From: an uncultured Thiohalocapsa sp.
Lineage (GTDB): Bacteria > Pseudomonadota > Gammaproteobacteria > Chromatiales > Chromatiaceae
Length of the DNA: 43,797 nucleotides
Assembly (NCBI RefSeq): GCF_913062725.1
Contig: NZ_CAJXWY010000035.1
Coordinates: forward strand, 1 to 43,797
Reading direction: 5' to 3'
Shown here: positions 1-10,344 of the stretch, one piece after another
Layout: each line of letters opens with the position of its first letter
Position numbering within the stretch: the first letter of the stretch is position 1
Made by a program: the position numbers and the translations under genes
The notes under the pieces: model-generated
What the model saw: the letters and a program-made list of their open reading frames with translations, nothing else
Told to the model about the DNA's origin: nothing
Databases searched by the model: none

Positions 1-144
1 CTCAAGCGGTTCGGTCCTGAGGACCGGCTCCGGGGGCTTGATCCGGAGGACCGGCTCCGGGGGCTTGATCCGGAGGACCGGCTCCGGGGGCTTGATCCCG
101 CCATCATCGAAGCCTGGCTCGCCAAGCGGAAACCAAACAACTAA
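1..144 (+). CDS. 3' end of a gene with a 9-residue repeat tail (partial)
   Basis: The reading frame is open from the first base to a TAA at 142-144. It encodes three copies of the nonapeptide PEDRLRGLD followed by a helical tail, AIIEAWLAKRK. Tandem L-x-G-L-x-P-E-[DE]-R-L repeats near a C-terminus are familiar in uncharacterised proteobacterial proteins, including Rpn/PD-(D/E)XK 'putative transposase' nucleases. The catalytic part would lie outside the window, so that family link is inference. The same frame stays coding-like after the stop (see 145-360), so the stop could be a recent nonsense mutation or a sequencing error. Confidence 0.55.
   Translation, partial: LKRFGPEDRLRGLDPEDRLRGLDPEDRLRGLDPAIIEAWLAKRKPNN
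21..101 (+). repeat. 27-bp in-frame tandem repeat, three copies
   Basis: Units at 21-47, 48-74 and 75-101 start with ggaccggctccgggggcttg. The first two units are identical, and the third matches over its first 24 bases. The period is a multiple of three and encodes PEDRLRGLD each time, so this is a protein-coding minisatellite. The near-perfect nucleotide identity suggests recent expansion by slippage. Confidence 0.9.
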
Positions 145-360
145 CCCGAGCTGGCCGACCTGATCGACCACGGCCAGTTGCAGCGCCAGCTCCGCGAGGT
201 CAAACAATGCACCCGCGGGCGCGATGCCGGGCTGGGCTTCTTCATGGGCCGCCCATGACAGGCACATAGAAGGCCCAGGCAGACGCCGATTGGCTGGACG
301 CGGCGCTGTTGGCACGCATAAGCGACGACGGCGACCTGCTCGCCGTCAGCTTGATCAGCG
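145..360 (+). pseudogene. Eroded coding DNA between the repeat-tailed gene and thiC
   Basis: Directly after the TAA at 142-144 the same frame reads about 37 more codons (ELADLIDHGQLQRQLREV...) to a TGA at 256-258, with third positions almost all G or C. From 270 another frame reads AQADADWLDAALLARI, again with strong G/C third positions. The pattern fits a gene broken by an in-frame stop and a frameshift. I do not recognise the family. The rest of the stretch, 361-445, shows no gene, and thiC ends at 446. Confidence 0.4.
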
Positions 361-445
361 CGTCTCCTGGTAATCGCCATCCTCTACCCCAGGGGGCGCC
401 GCCGACCTTGGTGTACCGGTCCGTAGCCGGCGTTTCCGGTGCGCG

Positions 446-2368
<1,923 letters not shown>

Positions 2369-2436
2369 TCAGGGCAGGTCAGACCGGTTGCGGCGGGGAG
2401 CAGGGCGCAGGGGCGGGCCGATGCGGCCGCGTTGCA

Positions 2437-2519
2437 TCCTCGCTTCCCTCCGCCGGTATCAACCGGATCAGGTTCTAAGGGACTGTCTCAGCCCGCCTAC
2501 GGCGGGCACCCCCAGCAGG
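2437..2519 (-). promoter_or_regulatory. TPP riboswitch (THI element) in the thiC leader
   Basis: Read on the minus strand, the sequence contains GGGGTGCCC, GGGCTGAGA, TTAGAACCTGATCCGGTTGA and TACCGGCGGAGGGAAG in the order of the TPP aptamer. The stems GCCCGCC/GGCGGGC and CCGGTTGATACCGG are visible. The aptamer ends about 100 bases before the thiC start. I see no obvious terminator with a T tract between them, so control of translation initiation (SD GAGGAG) is more likely than attenuation. This is inference. The remaining DNA from 2520 to 2875, between the divergent thiC and lipoprotein genes, holds no gene I can support. Confidence 0.96.
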
Positions 2520-2875
2520 ACTAAGCTTCACGCTAGCCAAAGGGTGCAGGGATTGCAACCATGGCTCGCAGGCGCCCGCTGCGGGCTCGCGCCCACGTCG
2601 CGACGGACTGGGGCGAACTTTCGGCGACTGTTGCGAGCAGAGGGCCGGCTGTCTGGTGCCAACGGCATCGACTCGGCTCCGGGCGGTCGTGTGTGCCGCG
2701 TCGAACTAGGTTAGCCTGACTCATGGGTGCAGCGCGGCCGGTCCCGGCGGGGCGGCGAGAGTGATTGCGTGACCGACACCCATGCCGGAGGAGGCACGCT
2801 GTCGCACTCCCTGCCCCAGAGCGCCAGCCGCGCGCCATATCGCGGACGAAGACACCGTTCACCGGAGGATACCTC

Positions 2876-3472
2876 ATGAGAATCACGCCACTGATGATGC
2901 TGGCCGCGCCCTCCATGCTGGCGCTGACGTTGACCCTGGGTGGCTGTGATCAGGGAGAACAGACCGAGCAGATCGAGGAAACCGCGCAGAGCGGGGAGCA
3001 GCAGGGCGCCGAACCCGTCGCTATCCCGGAGGATCAGCTCGAGCGGGCGAAAGCTGAAGCCGCCGCCGCCATGGCGAGGCTGCAAGAGGCCGGCGAGCAG
3101 GCCGGCGCCGCCGCCCGCAATGCCGCCGGCAGCGCCATGGAACAGGTCCAGGTCAAAGCGGACGAGGCATCGGCGAGCCTGAGGGAAGCCAGCGCCCAGG
3201 CGAGTGCCGCGGCTGCGGCGGCTGCCGAGGCGGCGTCGGAGCAGACCGCGGCGCTGACCCAAAGCGCCCAGGCGCAGGCCGATTCCATGATCACCGAGGT
3301 GCGGGATTATCTGCGCGAGAACGACCTCGATTCGGCCCAGGGCGTGCTCGACAAGCTGAAGGCGTTGCGCGACCAAGTCTCGGCTGAGGTGCGCACCGAG
3401 ATCGACGCGCTGCAAAAGCGCCTGTCTGAGGACGAATCTGAGGACGAAGCCCAAAACCAGCCTGCGGGCTGA
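2876..3472 (+). CDS. Ala/Glu-rich coiled-coil lipoprotein
   Basis: The protein is 198 residues. A lipoprotein signal ends in the lipobox LGGC, with the lipidated cysteine at residue 24. Aspartate follows the cysteine, the signal that retains lipoproteins in the inner membrane in E. coli. Residues 45-140 are dominated by Ala, Glu and Gln and predict long helices. The C-terminal 60 residues (DYLRENDLDSAQGVLDKLKA...) look like a second helical hairpin. The start at 2876 was chosen because GGAGG sits 7 bases upstream and the signal peptide begins there; an in-frame upstream ATG gives no signal peptide. No family is recognised. It may act as a periplasmic spacer or envelope protein, but this is a guess. 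Confidence 0.8.
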   Translation: MRITPLMMLAAPSMLALTLTLGGCDQGEQTEQIEETAQSGEQQGAEPVAIPEDQLERAKAEAAAAMARLQEAGEQAGAAARNAAGSAMEQVQVKADEASASLREASAQASAAAAAAAEAASEQTAALTQSAQAQADSMITEVRDYLRENDLDSAQGVLDKLKALRDQVSAEVRTEIDALQKRLSEDESEDEAQNQPAG

Positions 3473-3660
3473 AGGCGGCCGCCACCGGATGGCGCTCCCG
3501 GGAGCTGGCATCGCTCGGGGGCGCTACAACCCGGGGTACCGCCCGACGCCGCTGTGCTTGCTGCCCGGAGAGGACACCCGGTGCGCGTGCGCCGCGTCCG
3601 GTCACTGACGCGCGCCGCGGAGACGACGGCACAAGTATTGCCCAGTCTTATGGCTTGGCT

Positions 3661-3669
3661 TGATATAAT
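3661..3669 (+). promoter_or_regulatory. Extended -10 promoter candidate for glcB
   Basis: TGATATAAT matches the extended -10 consensus TGnTATAAT exactly. It sits in a short AT-rich patch of an otherwise GC-rich region, about 100 bases before glcB. No good -35 hexamer lies at 17 bp, as expected for an extended -10 promoter. The rest of 3473-3770 holds no gene. Confidence 0.6.
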
Positions 3670-3770
3670 TTATCTCATCGATATTGCGTCTGGCCCTGGT
3701 TCTGGCGAATCCTAGCGGAATGCTCGGCGAATCTGTCCGCCGAGTCACCGCTGGCTGGAGCAATATCACC

Positions 3771-5930
3771 ATGACTGAGCGCATCACCGTCGGTGGCCTG
3801 CAGGTCGCTGCGCCGCTGCACGCCCTGATTCGCGACGAGATGGCCCCGGGGACCGGCATCGAGCCCGATGCCTTCTGGGCCTCCCTGGCCACCATCGTTG
3901 CCGATCTGGCGCCGCGCAATCGGCGCCTGCTCGAGCGCCGCGACGCGCTGCAGGCGCAGATCGATGCGTGGCATCGGGCGCGCCGCGGGCAGCCCCTGGA
4001 TGCTGCGGCGTACAAGACGTTCCTGCAGGAGATCGGCTACCTGGAGCCGGAAGGGCCGGATTTTCAGGTGACCACGGCGAATCTCGACCCTGAAATCGCC
4101 ACCCTCGCCGGTCCGCAGCTGGTGGTACCCGTCAACAATGCCCGCTACGCCCTGAACGCCGCCAACGCCCGCTGGGGCAGCCTGTACGACGCCCTCTACG
4201 GCACCGATGCCATCGCCGAGGACGGTGGCGCTGAGCGGCGCAGTGACTTCAACCCGGTGCGCGGCGAGCGGGTGGTGGCCGCCGCGGTGGAGTTTCTCGA
4301 CCGCCACTTCCCGCTTACCGACGGCGCCTCCCACGGCACAGTGCCCGGCTACCGGGTGGAGAACGGCCAGCTCGTCGCCGGCGAGACAGGGCTGGCGGAG
4401 CCGATGCAGTTCGCGGGCTACCAGGGGTCAGCGCAGGCACCGACGGTGGTGCTGCTCACCCATCACGGCCTGCACGTGGAACTGGTCATCGACCGTGAGC
4501 ATCCCATCGGCGCCAAGAGCCCCGCGGGGGTCAGGGATGTGGTGCTGGAGTCCGCGGTGACCGCCATCCAGGACTGCGAAGACTCCGTGGCCGCCGTGGA
4601 CGCCGAGGACAAGGTCGGCGTCTACCGCAACTGGCTCGGGCTGATGCGCGGTGACCTCAGCGCGCGCTTCAGCAAGGGCGGCGAGATGACGGAGCGCCGC
4701 CTGAGCCCGGATCGCGTCTACACCACCCCCGACGGTGGCGAGCTGGTGCTGCCCGGCCGCTCGCTGATGCTGGTGCGCAACGTGGGCCATCTGATGACCA
4801 CCGACGCCGTCCTGACGGCGGACGGTGCGGAGATTCCAGAGGGCTTCCTGGATGCGATGGTAACGGCGCTCGCGGCCCTGCACGATCTCAAGGGACTGGG
4901 GGCCCTGCGCAACAGCCGCGCCGGCAGCATCTATATCGTCAAGCCCAAGATGCATGGGCCAGACGAGGTGCAATTCGCCGTGGATCTGTTCGCACGGGTC
5001 GAGGAGGCGCTGGGCCTTGAGCGCAACACGCTCAAGATCGGCATCATGGACGAGGAGCGGCGCACCACCGTGAACCTGAAGGCATGCATCCGCCGGGCCG
5101 CCGAGCGGGTCATTTTCATCAACACGGGCTTTCTGGACCGCACCGGGGACGAAATCCACACCAGCATGGACGCCGGGCCCATGCTGCGTAAAGGCGCCAT
5201 GAAGGCCGCCCCCTGGCTCCTGGCCTATGAGGATTGGAACGTCGATGTCGGGCTTGCCTGCGGTCTGCGTGGCCATGCGCAGATCGGCAAGGGCATGTGG
5301 ACCATGCCGGATGAGATGCGCGCCATGCTGGACACCAAGATCGGCCATCCCCAGGCCGGTGCGAACTGTGCCTGGGTACCGTCACCGACGGGCGCGACCC
5401 TGCACGCGTTGCACTACCACGCGGTCGACGTCGCCGCCCGCCAGGCGGCGCTCGCCGCCGGCGGCCGGCGCGCGGATCTGGAGACACTGCTCAGGATTCC
5501 CCTCGCAGATCCCGCCGCGTGGAGCGCCGACGACATACAGCAGGAACTGGACAACAACTGTCAGGGCATCCTGGGCTATGTGGTGCGCTGGATCGACCAG
5601 GGCATCGGCTGCTCCAAGGTACCGGATATCACCGACACCGGTCTGATGGAGGACCGCGCCACCCTGCGTATCGCCAGCCAGCTGCTCGCCAACTGGCTGC
5701 ACCACGGCGTGGTGGACAGGGAGAGCATCATGGCCGCGCTCAGACGCATGGCCGCGGTGGTCGACCGCCAGAACCAGGGTGATCCGATGTACCGGCCCAT
5801 GGCCCCGGGCTTCGACGGCATCGCCTTCCAGGCCGCCTGTGATCTGATCTTCAACGGCCGCACCGAGCCCAACGGTTACACCGAGCCCGCGCTGCACCGC
5901 CGTCGCCGCGAGCGCAAGGCGCAGGGCTGA
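3771..5930 (+). CDS. glcB: Malate synthase G
   Basis: This enzyme condenses glyoxylate with acetyl-CoA to give malate, allowing growth on C2 compounds. At 719 residues it is close to E. coli GlcB (723). Family segments are clear: [11 protein letters not shown] near the N-terminus, [33 protein letters not shown], and [17 protein letters not shown] in the catalytic barrel. The ATG at 3771 starts the protein at the family's usual place ([12 protein letters not shown]), with GGAG 10 bases upstream. An in-frame upstream extension does not resemble the family. No isocitrate lyase is present in the window, so the source of glyoxylate cannot be told from here. Confidence 0.97.
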   Translation: MTERITVGGLQVAAPLHALIRDEMAPGTGIEPDAFWASLATIVADLAPRNRRLLERRDALQAQIDAWHRARRGQPLDAAAYKTFLQEIGYLEPEGPDFQVTTANLDPEIATLAGPQLVVPVNNARYALNAANARWGSLYDALYGTDAIAEDGGAERRSDFNPVRGERVVAAAVEFLDRHFPLTDGASHGTVPGYRVENGQLVAGETGLAEPMQFAGYQGSAQAPTVVLLTHHGLHVELVIDREHPIGAKSPAGVRDVVLESAVTAIQDCEDSVAAVDAEDKVGVYRNWLGLMRGDLSARFSKGGEMTERRLSPDRVYTTPDGGELVLPGRSLMLVRNVGHLMTTDAVLTADGAEIPEGFLDAMVTALAALHDLKGLGALRNSRAGSIYIVKPKMHGPDEVQFAVDLFARVEEALGLERNTLKIGIMDEERRTTVNLKACIRRAAERVIFINTGFLDRTGDEIHTSMDAGPMLRKGAMKAAPWLLAYEDWNVDVGLACGLRGHAQIGKGMWTMPDEMRAMLDTKIGHPQAGANCAWVPSPTGATLHALHYHAVDVAARQAALAAGGRRADLETLLRIPLADPAAWSADDIQQELDNNCQGILGYVVRWIDQGIGCSKVPDITDTGLMEDRATLRIASQLLANWLHHGVVDRESIMAALRRMAAVVDRQNQGDPMYRPMAPGFDGIAFQAACDLIFNGRTEPNGYTEPALHRRRRERKAQG

Positions 5931-6073
5931 GACGGCCAGGCACGGCATCGCCGCGCATCGGCGCACTGGCCACACCCGTCGGTGCTTTCGGTCTGCCGAT
6001 CGTCCGTGCAGCGCGGGTGCCGCCGTCGCCTTGTAAGGTCAAGTCATGACTTCAGGCGACGCGAGGGGCTTGC

Positions 6074-7447
6074 ATGCGACACATCTTTGTGGTCGGGCTC
6101 GATGACGTCCATCTGCGGCAACTGCGCACCCTGCCGGGGACCGACGAGATCTGCTTCCACCCGCTCTTCACTCACGCCGAGCTGAAGCAGCAGGATGTCT
6201 TCCCGGTGGCGCGGCTCTTGCGCGAGGGCCGCCGGAGACTGCAGGCTTTCCCCGATCGCGTCGATGCGGTGATCGGTTACTGGGATTTTCCCGTCAGCAC
6301 TGTGCTGCCCATGCTGCGGGCCGCGGTGGGCTTGCCCGGACCCAGCCTGGAGTCGGTGCTGCAATGCGAGCACAAATACTGGAGCCGCCTCAAGCAGGCG
6401 GAGGTGGTGCCGGCGCAGGTGCCGGCCTTCTGTGCCGTCGACCCCTTCGCCGATGATCCGCTGGCCAACTGCCCCCTGGATTTTCCCTTCTGGCTGAAAC
6501 CCGTGAAGTCGGTGCTCTCGCACCTGGGCTTTCGCATTGCGTGCGACGCGGACCTGCGCGAGGCCCTGTCCATCATCCGGGCCAGGATCGGCCGCTATGC
6601 CGAGCCCTTCAATCTGATCCTGGACTACGCCGACCTGCCGCCCGAGGTCGCCGCGGTGGATGGTTGGCACTGCATCGCCGAGGCCATCATCTCCCGGGGG
6701 CACCAGGTCACCCAGGAGGGCTATGTCTACGGTGGTGAAGTGCACGTCTACGGCACGGTGGACTCCCGGCGCAGCGGCCCGGCGGGCTCGTCGTTCGATC
6801 GCTATCAGTACCCGTCGCAGTTACCGGCGTCGGTGCAGGCGCGCATGACGGCGGTGACGCGGCGGGTCATGCGTCACATCGGCTATGACATGGCGCCCTT
6901 CAATATCGAGCATTTCTGGGATCCCGAGACGGACCGTCTCGCGCTGCTGGAAATCAATAGCCGTCTGTCCAAATCCCACGCGCCGCTGTTTCGGTTGGTG
7001 GACGGGCAGTATCACCACCAGGTGATGCTGGACTTGGGACTCGCGCGCGAGCCCAGGCTCCGGCAGGGCCGCGGTGCGTATAAGCTGGCGGCCAAGTTCA
7101 TGCTGCGCCACTTCGAGGATGCGCGTGTGTTGCGCGTGCCGACGGCGGCTGAGATCGCTGCGGTTGAGCAGGCCATGCCCGGCACGCGCGTCCAGATCGA
7201 GGTGGCGGCGGGCGACAGGCTATCGTCGCTGCGCGACCAGGACAGCTACAGCTACCAGTTGGCGACGCTATACATCGGTGCGGATTCTGAGGCGGAGCTC
7301 GAGACGCGATACCGACGATGCCTGGCGCGGTTGCCGCTGACACTCGCGCCCGTTGCAGAACAGACAGCCCCCGGCAGTTGCGTCACACCGGCCGTGTCGT
7401 CAGTCGAGGTTGACGATAATCCCCGGGCCATTTCGATCACGGGTTAG
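6074..7447 (+). CDS. Orphan ATP-grasp domain ligase
   Basis: The protein is 457 residues with an ATP-grasp core at about 100-330. Visible signatures are the nucleotide-binding lysine segment FWLKPVKS (Lys142/Lys145), an acidic hinge around EAIISRG (Glu203), and the metal-binding EINSR motif (Glu293, Asn295). ATP-grasp enzymes join a carboxylate to an amine, thiol or similar group through an acyl-phosphate. The N-terminal 90 residues look like a Rossmann-type pre-domain; the last 100 residues are unassigned. GAGGGG precedes the ATG. No partner enzyme, carrier peptide or transporter lies next to it, so the substrate is unknown. It runs in the same direction as glcB, 143 bases downstream, so co-transcription is possible. 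Confidence 0.85.
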   Translation: MRHIFVVGLDDVHLRQLRTLPGTDEICFHPLFTHAELKQQDVFPVARLLREGRRRLQAFPDRVDAVIGYWDFPVSTVLPMLRAAVGLPGPSLESVLQCEHKYWSRLKQAEVVPAQVPAFCAVDPFADDPLANCPLDFPFWLKPVKSVLSHLGFRIACDADLREALSIIRARIGRYAEPFNLILDYADLPPEVAAVDGWHCIAEAIISRGHQVTQEGYVYGGEVHVYGTVDSRRSGPAGSSFDRYQYPSQLPASVQARMTAVTRRVMRHIGYDMAPFNIEHFWDPETDRLALLEINSRLSKSHAPLFRLVDGQYHHQVMLDLGLAREPRLRQGRGAYKLAAKFMLRHFEDARVLRVPTAAEIAAVEQAMPGTRVQIEVAAGDRLSSLRDQDSYSYQLATLYIGADSEAELETRYRRCLARLPLTLAPVAEQTAPGSCVTPAVSSVEVDDNPRAISITG

Positions 7448-7512
7448 CGGATAGACCCGTCGCATCCGAGTTTTCAGTGCTCGCCGGTTGGTGGGCGCCT
7501 GGCGTGGGATGC

Positions 7513-7593
7513 GGTGACGCCATTCCCATGGGCTTCACGACGGCGCCCCTGCCGTATCGCCGCTATCGAGACCCCGCCAGCCGTCATCCAGCC
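7513..7593 (+). repeat. Dispersed hairpin repeat, copy 1
   Basis: The segment shares GGCTTCACGAC, TCGAGACCCC, GCCAGCCG and CCAGCCC, in the same order, with 37652-37723. The hairpin here is ACGGC/GCCGT (7540-7544 with 7551-7555). The second copy has ACAGC/GCTGT at the same place, so the base pair is conserved while the bases change. Copy 1 has about 10 extra bases after the stem. It lies just upstream of a small lipoprotein gene. Nothing else is seen between 7448 and 7648. Confidence 0.7.
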
Positions 7594-7648
7594 CGCTGCA
7601 GCTTGCGCGGGACATTGGCTGACGCCGGTGATCAAGAGGAGACAACAC

Positions 7649-7837
7649 ATGAACATTGGTCCATGCCTCGGGGTGTTGCTCGCGCTGCTGCTCGGCGGCT
7701 GCGCGAATATGAACAGCGCCGAGCAACGCATGGTGTCCGGCGCCGCCATCGGCGGTGTTGTCGCGGGCCCCATTGGGGCTGGTGTCGGCGCCGGCATCGG
7801 CTACGTGGTGAATCGCAACGAGGATCGGGGACGCTAG
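7649..7837 (+). CDS. Small glycine-zipper lipoprotein
   Basis: The predicted 62-residue protein has a lipoprotein signal ending in LLGGC (cysteine 18). After a short polar stretch comes a glycine-zipper segment (GAAIGGVVAGPIGAGVGAG), then a charged tail NRNEDRGR. Alanine after the lipidated cysteine suggests outer-membrane sorting. Glycine-zipper lipoproteins of this size are common envelope components; the exact role is unknown. The start was chosen for the strong AGAGGAG 8 bases upstream and the signal peptide that begins there; a longer in-frame start upstream would destroy the signal. Confidence 0.75.
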   Translation: MNIGPCLGVLLALLLGGCANMNSAEQRMVSGAAIGGVVAGPIGAGVGAGIGYVVNRNEDRGR

Positions 7838-7931
7838 ACGGCCGCCGCGGCTTGGTGTCTGTCGCCGCTGGCGCAGCGGCATGGGCCTTGATGGCCGCTC
7901 GGTGCCGGGCGGGCGCCGGTGGGTGCGGGGT

Positions 7932-7940
7932 CTGCTATAG
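7932..7940 (+). promoter_or_regulatory. Extended -10 promoter candidate for the NarX-like kinase
   Basis: TGCTATAGT fits the extended -10 pattern TGnTATAnT and lies about 48 bases before the ATG at 7988. Its position helps reject an alternative GTG start at 7919, which would precede the promoter. No convincing -35 hexamer is seen. Confidence 0.45.
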
Positions 7941-7987
7941 TCGAACGTCATCGAGGATCGCCGATCCCGTGCCGCAGCAGCCCTGTC

Positions 7988-9610
7988 ATGACCGTCGAGC
8001 CTCCGCTCATGCCCCGGCTCCAACCCGGAAGCCGCCGCCAGCGCATCGTCGAGATCCTGCGCGCGGCGCGTCTTTTGGGGCCCCTGCTCGGGGTTGCCGT
8101 GACGCTGGTGGCAGCCCTGGTACTGCTGCTGGTGAACACGGCGATACCGGAGCAGGCCTGGCCCAAGTATGTCTGCCTGGGATTCCTTATCATGGGCTTC
8201 GCCGCGGCGGCGCTGACGGCGCACCGGCTCCGGACCCAGCTATTGCAGCCGTTGGTGAACCTGGAAGACTCCGTCTCCCGCGTCTGTCAGGGCGAGCCCG
8301 GTGCCAGCCGTGCGCTCGCGAACGTCGGCGTGCTCGAGACCATGGCCCGCGGCATCGGCAGCCTGAATGCCGAGCTGACCGATCTCTACGAAGACATGGA
8401 CAGCCGCGTCGCCCGCCAGACCCAGCGCCTGGCGCAGAAGACCGCCTCGCTCAAGATTCTCTACGATGTCGCCGCCGAGATCACCCGGGCCGATACCCTG
8501 GAGGATCTGCTGCTGCACTTCCTGCGGGTGCTCAAGGAAATGGTCAACGGCCGCGCCGCCACCGTCCGGGTGGTGGCGGCGGACGGCGAGATGCGCCTGG
8601 TGGGCTCCATCGGACTCGACGACGACCTGGTGCGCCAGCAGGACATGCAGCCGGTGGAGCTGTGTCTCTGCGGCACCGTGCTCGGTCCCGGAGAGATCGT
8701 CTGCGATAACGATTTTCGTTATTGTTCCCGGGTCTATGGCCGGCGCATGTTCGCAAGCGATGCCTTGGAGATCGTCACGGTACCGTTGAAGCACCACGCC
8801 GAGCTGCTTGGCGCCTATAGCATCTTCGTCGACCGCCCGGGGCTCAGGGAACGGGAGGATATCCTGGAGCTGCTGAGCACCATCGGCCAGCACATCGGCG
8901 TCGCGGTGGCCAAGCACCGCTCCGACGTCGAGGCCCGGCGTCTGTCCATCGTCGAGGAGCGGGCTTCCCTGGCGCATGAGCTCCACGATTCTCTGGCGCA
9001 AACGCTGGCGAGCCTGCGGCTGCAGGTGCGTATGCTCGGCGATGCCCTGCACGACGCCGAGGTTGCCACCGAGGCGCGGGCCGACCTGACGCGTATCAGA
9101 AATGGCATCGACGAGGCGCATGCGGAGCTGCGCGAGCTGCTCTCGAGCTTCCGTGCCCCCATGGACCGGCGCGGATTGATTCCCACCTTGGAGGACCTCA
9201 TCCGGCGTTTCGGCCAGCAGACCGGCATCCACGCCGTGCTGCAGCTGAACTGTCGACCTTTTGAGGTCACCCCGACGGAGGAGATGCAGCTGGTGCGCAT
9301 CGTCCAGGAAACCCTGACCAACGTCCGCAAGCATGCCGGGGCCCAGACCGTGCGTGTCCTGCTGACCCGTGAGCCCAACGGCGACCATGTGCTGCTCATC
9401 GAGGACGACGGTGTTGGCTTCAGCGCCCGGCGCGAGGCGGCGGGCCGGCCCGGTGAGCACATCGGCCTGTCCATTCTCGAGGAGCGCGCCCGGCGCATCG
9501 GCGCGCGGCTGGAGATCGAGAGCGAGCCGGGGGAAGGCACCCGGGTGGAGGTGGCCTTCACGGCCGGGCGCGCGGCGGGGCGGGGGGTGACCACGGAGCA
9601 GGCCGCCTGA
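7988..9610 (+). CDS. NarX-like membrane sensor histidine kinase with GAF domain
   Basis: The protein is about 540 residues. Two transmembrane helices (about 29-50 and 61-78) are separated by only some ten residues, so there is no periplasmic ligand domain and no nitrate P-box as in true NarX. A HAMP-like linker (80-135) and a GAF domain (155-305) follow. The GAF carries four cysteines (226, 228, 239, 246) in CLCGTVLGPGEIVC and the DFRYC that follows. The HisKA_3 box SLAHELHDSLAQ places the phospho-acceptor at His333, and the HATPase domain has NVRKHA and DDGVGF. Its stop overlaps the next start by one base (TGATG), so it is co-translated with the regulator. The signal is probably cytoplasmic, perhaps redox through the cysteines; that is inference. 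Confidence 0.9.
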   Translation: MTVEPPLMPRLQPGSRRQRIVEILRAARLLGPLLGVAVTLVAALVLLLVNTAIPEQAWPKYVCLGFLIMGFAAAALTAHRLRTQLLQPLVNLEDSVSRVCQGEPGASRALANVGVLETMARGIGSLNAELTDLYEDMDSRVARQTQRLAQKTASLKILYDVAAEITRADTLEDLLLHFLRVLKEMVNGRAATVRVVAADGEMRLVGSIGLDDDLVRQQDMQPVELCLCGTVLGPGEIVCDNDFRYCSRVYGRRMFASDALEIVTVPLKHHAELLGAYSIFVDRPGLREREDILELLSTIGQHIGVAVAKHRSDVEARRLSIVEERASLAHELHDSLAQTLASLRLQVRMLGDALHDAEVATEARADLTRIRNGIDEAHAELRELLSSFRAPMDRRGLIPTLEDLIRRFGQQTGIHAVLQLNCRPFEVTPTEEMQLVRIVQETLTNVRKHAGAQTVRVLLTREPNGDHVLLIEDDGVGFSARREAAGRPGEHIGLSILEERARRIGARLEIESEPGEGTRVEVAFTAGRAAGRGVTTEQAA

Positions 9611-10257
9611 TGCGCGTGCTGCTCATCGACGATCATGCCCTGTTTCGGGTCGGCCTCCTGGAGCTCCTGGAGCGCCGTGGCATCGAAGTGGTGGATGCCG
9701 TGGGCGATTGCGACGTGGGCTTGCGGCTCACCCGCGACTGTGCGCCCGACGTGGTGCTGCTGGACCTGCGCATGCCGGGTCCGGGCGGCCTCGAGATCCT
9801 GAAGCAGATCCGCGCCGAGGGGCTGGATCGGCGCGTTGCCATGCTCACCACCAGCACCGAGGAGGCAGACCTCATCGCCTCCTTACAGGCGGGCGCCAAC
9901 GGCTATCTGCTCAAGGACATGGAGCCCGATGAGCTGGTTGCGGCGCTGACCGACATCGTCGCCGGCGAGACCGTCGTCGCACCGGAGCTGACGGGCATTC
10001 TGGCCCGGGCGCTGCGCCCTGAGCCGGCGCCGGAGGTGCCAGCGCCGCCGGCATTTTCGGAGCTGACGCCGCGCGAGCAAGAGATCCTGTGCCATCTGGC
10101 GGCGGGGCAGAGCAACAAGGCCATCGCCCGCGAGCTCGGCATTTCCGATGGCACGGTGAAGCTGCACGTGAAGGCCATTTTACGCAAGCTCGCGGTGCGC
10201 TCGCGGGTGGAAGCAGCGGTGATGGCGGTGGAGCAGGGCCTCTGCGCCCGAGACTGA
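9610..10257 (+). CDS. NarL/FixJ-type response regulator
   Basis: The protein is 215 residues: an N-terminal receiver (about 1-120) with the acidic pocket Asp7/Asp8 and phospho-acceptor Asp52 in VLLDLRMPG, then a LuxR-type helix-turn-helix (about 145-210) with LTPREQEIL and NKAIARELGISDGTVKLHV. It is the cognate partner of the overlapping NarX-like kinase. A NarL family member is clear, but without a nitrate-sensing domain in the kinase I do not call it NarL itself. The nearest candidate target is the rhodanese gene starting 87 bases downstream. Confidence 0.93.
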   Translation: MRVLLIDDHALFRVGLLELLERRGIEVVDAVGDCDVGLRLTRDCAPDVVLLDLRMPGPGGLEILKQIRAEGLDRRVAMLTTSTEEADLIASLQAGANGYLLKDMEPDELVAALTDIVAGETVVAPELTGILARALRPEPAPEVPAPPAFSELTPREQEILCHLAAGQSNKAIARELGISDGTVKLHVKAILRKLAVRSRVEAAVMAVEQGLCARD

Positions 10258-10344
10258 TGCCGGCGCTTTGACAATCTTGGCTGCAACCGACGGGGTTGCT
10301 TGGTTATAACGCCCGCGAGCCAAACACAGCATCGGGAGAACGTC

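Noticed and set aside
1..101. CRISPR-like array of 27-bp repeats
   Set aside because: The repeats are directly tandem without spacers, keep an open reading frame and encode a repeated peptide.
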